A DNA stretch of 64,000 bases from Brienomyrus brachyistius (taxonomy: Eukaryota; Chordata; Actinopteri; Osteoglossiformes; Mormyridae), in NCBI RefSeq assembly GCF_023856365.1, contig NC_064539.1:17063519-17127518 (forward strand). The letters run 5' to 3'. Below are positions 62,518 through 64,000 of this stretch, piece after piece; position 1 is the stretch's first letter; each line of letters opens with the position of its first letter. Both the position numbers and the translations under genes were made by a program. Under the pieces are notes generated by a model. It was not told the origin of the DNA. It ran no database searches and saw only the letters and a list, made by a program, of their open reading frames with translations.

Positions 62518-64000
62518 CTACAGCAGGTAATTATTTCATTTAATTCAAAGGTTAAACTCCATGGGTTTCAGTCAAAACTGACACATACACACATAACTGA
62601 GCTTTTTACTGAGCCGATGCCCTCTGAGTTTGCCAACAAAACTATGTGGTGGTTTAAATGAAGACAAAGACGAGGCGATAAAGCGGAACGCATGCAAACC
62701 TCAAGGATGGAATTTTTCTGGGGCTCGTTGACCTTCCCAGCCAAGCAGCAGTGAGCAATGGCATTGTGGATTATCGGCTTGTTGGACTTAGCGCTGGGTT
62801 CCTTAAACAGCTTGGGGCCTACAGGACAAGAGATTGCAGCTGAACTGAATGATACTGCAGTGAAAAGATCAACACCAACATACAAAGAAAAACTTCCATT
62901 TATAATAAACTCAGCATTACCCTTTAAAGCCATTAAACAAAGCTGCCAAACATAAAAGTAGCAGCGCTACACTATTACAACGTAATGCCTGTCTTTGAGC
63001 ATTCAGTAGGCACTGCAACTTACCACTGTACTCTGCCACGGATGTAATGGAGGAGGCTGTGGATCCGTTATCCCAATCCCGCTCGGTGTTGCGGCTGGCA
63101 TTCCGACTTAGCACCGGGAAAGAGTCAATAGAGTCACCCCTATAATCAGATGAGAGGTTCACATCTAACTTGACTCCTTTTGGTTTAGTCTCAAGATAGT
63201 TTGCAAACTAGAGTACTGGGAACTTCATAGCGGGGGATGTGGGAGACACCACATCTGCATGACCACATCCCTTAACTTACTGACATCACTGATCCCATTA
63301 CATCCCTGTTTTCAAAGACATCCGCATGGGCCACTCAGCAGAAGGGGAAAATGCTGTGATTCTCAGAGCAATAAAGCTTCTCCCGTGCAATTCAATTCAC
63401 ATCAGTTCCCAAGCCCATTGCTCAAATTTCAGTGGTAATTTGATGAACAAAAGAACTCAAATCATCCAAAAATAATACCTTCAAGTTACCCATATTCAAA
63501 GGTACCAAATGCATATTTAGCGAAACAATACATTTTCACATTTAAAGGTCAGTTTTTGGTTTCTTAGCAACCGAATTTCATAAACACATTATAGATAAAT
63601 CCAAATTTCCAAAAATGAATCCATGTAACCTTAATAAATGTGATAATTCTATAATACACAAAAAACATTCAGCTTGCAAGTTTCATGACAAAAATCTGCA
63701 TCACATGTAACTGCACTCAGAACGCTACAGAAAATTAAAGACACAAAGTTAATTAAAGTTACAGCAGCAGCATGTAACCACTCTCAATGAGTCACTGATG
63801 AAATGACATTGTGAAATATGATAGGGGTGGGGAAAGTCTGGTAAGAACAGACAAACAGAATGAATTGTTAGCTGTACTCTGAGCCGGGCGTCTATTTCAG
63901 AGGAAAGGTGCAGTGAGAGCCTCACCGCTGGGAGCCGGCTCCCCCGGAATTGACGCTCTCAGCTTCTGTAGTGGCGGCAGAGGCCAGTGAGAGACTGGAG
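62221..64000 (-). CDS. camsap1: CAMSAP1, C-terminal part with CKK domain, four exons, 5' end outside window
   Basis: CAMSAP1 is a spectrin-associated protein that binds and protects microtubule minus ends through its C-terminal CKK domain. Reading the minus strand, coding segments are 64000-63926 (open at the window edge), 63139-63024, 62818-62700 and 62517-62221, with GT-AG introns and matching phases. They give LSLASAATTEAESVNSGG, SQRGDSIDSFPVLSRN, ASSITSVAEYSGPKLFKEP, NAIAHCCLAGKVNEPQKNSI, CQFRALYSFFPDTEEILKL, MIDKLYKYSSDRKQFTVIP and DALTIHNHLWQVKRPVL. The last three exons cover the CKK fold. The LSLASAATTE wording matches what I recall of CAMSAP1 rather than CAMSAP2 or CAMSAP3. The gene converges on KCNT1, as in human. 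Confidence 0.94.
62700..62818 (-). CDS. camsap1: CAMSAP1 exon: first half of CKK domain
   Basis: Acceptor CCTGTAG, donor GTTTGC (weak). Encodes PKLFKEPSAKSNKPIIHNA, IAHCCLAGKVNEPQKNSILE, the start of CKK. Confidence 0.94.
63024..63139 (-). CDS. camsap1: CAMSAP1 exon before the CKK domain
   Basis: Acceptor GATTATAG, donor GTAAGT. Encodes GDSIDSFPVLSRNASRNT, ERDWDNGSTASSITSVAEYS. Serine-rich linker typical of the family. Confidence 0.9.
63926..64000 (-). CDS. camsap1: CAMSAP1 exon (partial at window edge)
   Basis: The donor is CAGCG|GTGAGG. The exon encodes SSLSLASAATTEAESVNS, GGAGSQ and two bases of Arg. It continues beyond the window. Confidence 0.88.

Overview
The window is vertebrate nuclear DNA, most likely from a ray-finned fish: long GT-AG introns, AT-rich non-coding DNA, many short tandem repeats, and fish-type dispersed repeats (tRNA-derived SINEs, Tc1-like and hAT-like remnants, LINE fragments, palindromic foldback elements). 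The repeat mix looks more like an early-branching teleost than a spiny-rayed fish, but I cannot fix the species.

Two protein-coding genes are recognisable, arranged tail to tail. The first, on the plus strand, is KCNT1 (Slack, Slo2.2), the sodium-activated potassium channel. I placed 29 coding exons between 19492 and 56490. They join in one frame to give 1144 residues, from the conserved N-terminal VQVEFYV segment through S1-S6, the TVGYGD filter, the RCK1 and RCK2 gating-ring domains and the C-terminal ETQL PDZ-binding motif. The alternative first exon(s) that precede VQVEFYV in known KCNT1 proteins were not found with confidence, so the gene probably starts upstream of the window or in a diverged exon. 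The second gene, on the minus strand, is the 3' end of CAMSAP1: four exons from 64000 down to 62221, ending in the CKK microtubule minus-end-binding domain. KCNT1 next to CAMSAP1 is also the human 9q34 order, and this supports calling KCNT1 rather than its paralogue KCNT2.

Layout: 1-19491 has no convincing gene and holds minisatellites, foldback elements, CpG-dense patches and repeat fragments. 19492-56490 is KCNT1; its introns carry a Tc1-like remnant, SINEs, a LINE reverse-transcriptase fragment, an 18/108-bp higher-order minisatellite and several copies of a hAT-like palindromic element. 56491-62220 is the convergent intergenic stretch with both 3' UTRs. 62221-64000 is CAMSAP1.

The most interesting single item is an apparent 21-nt frame-preserving microexon (38244-38264) with strong splice signals in the long intron between the exons encoding the end of RCK1 and the RCK1-RCK2 linker. 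It would insert seven residues rich in Ser, Thr and Tyr. Also notable are a skippable 63-nt exon whose omission recreates a KCNT2-like junction, and loss of the conserved WPP motif just before S4.
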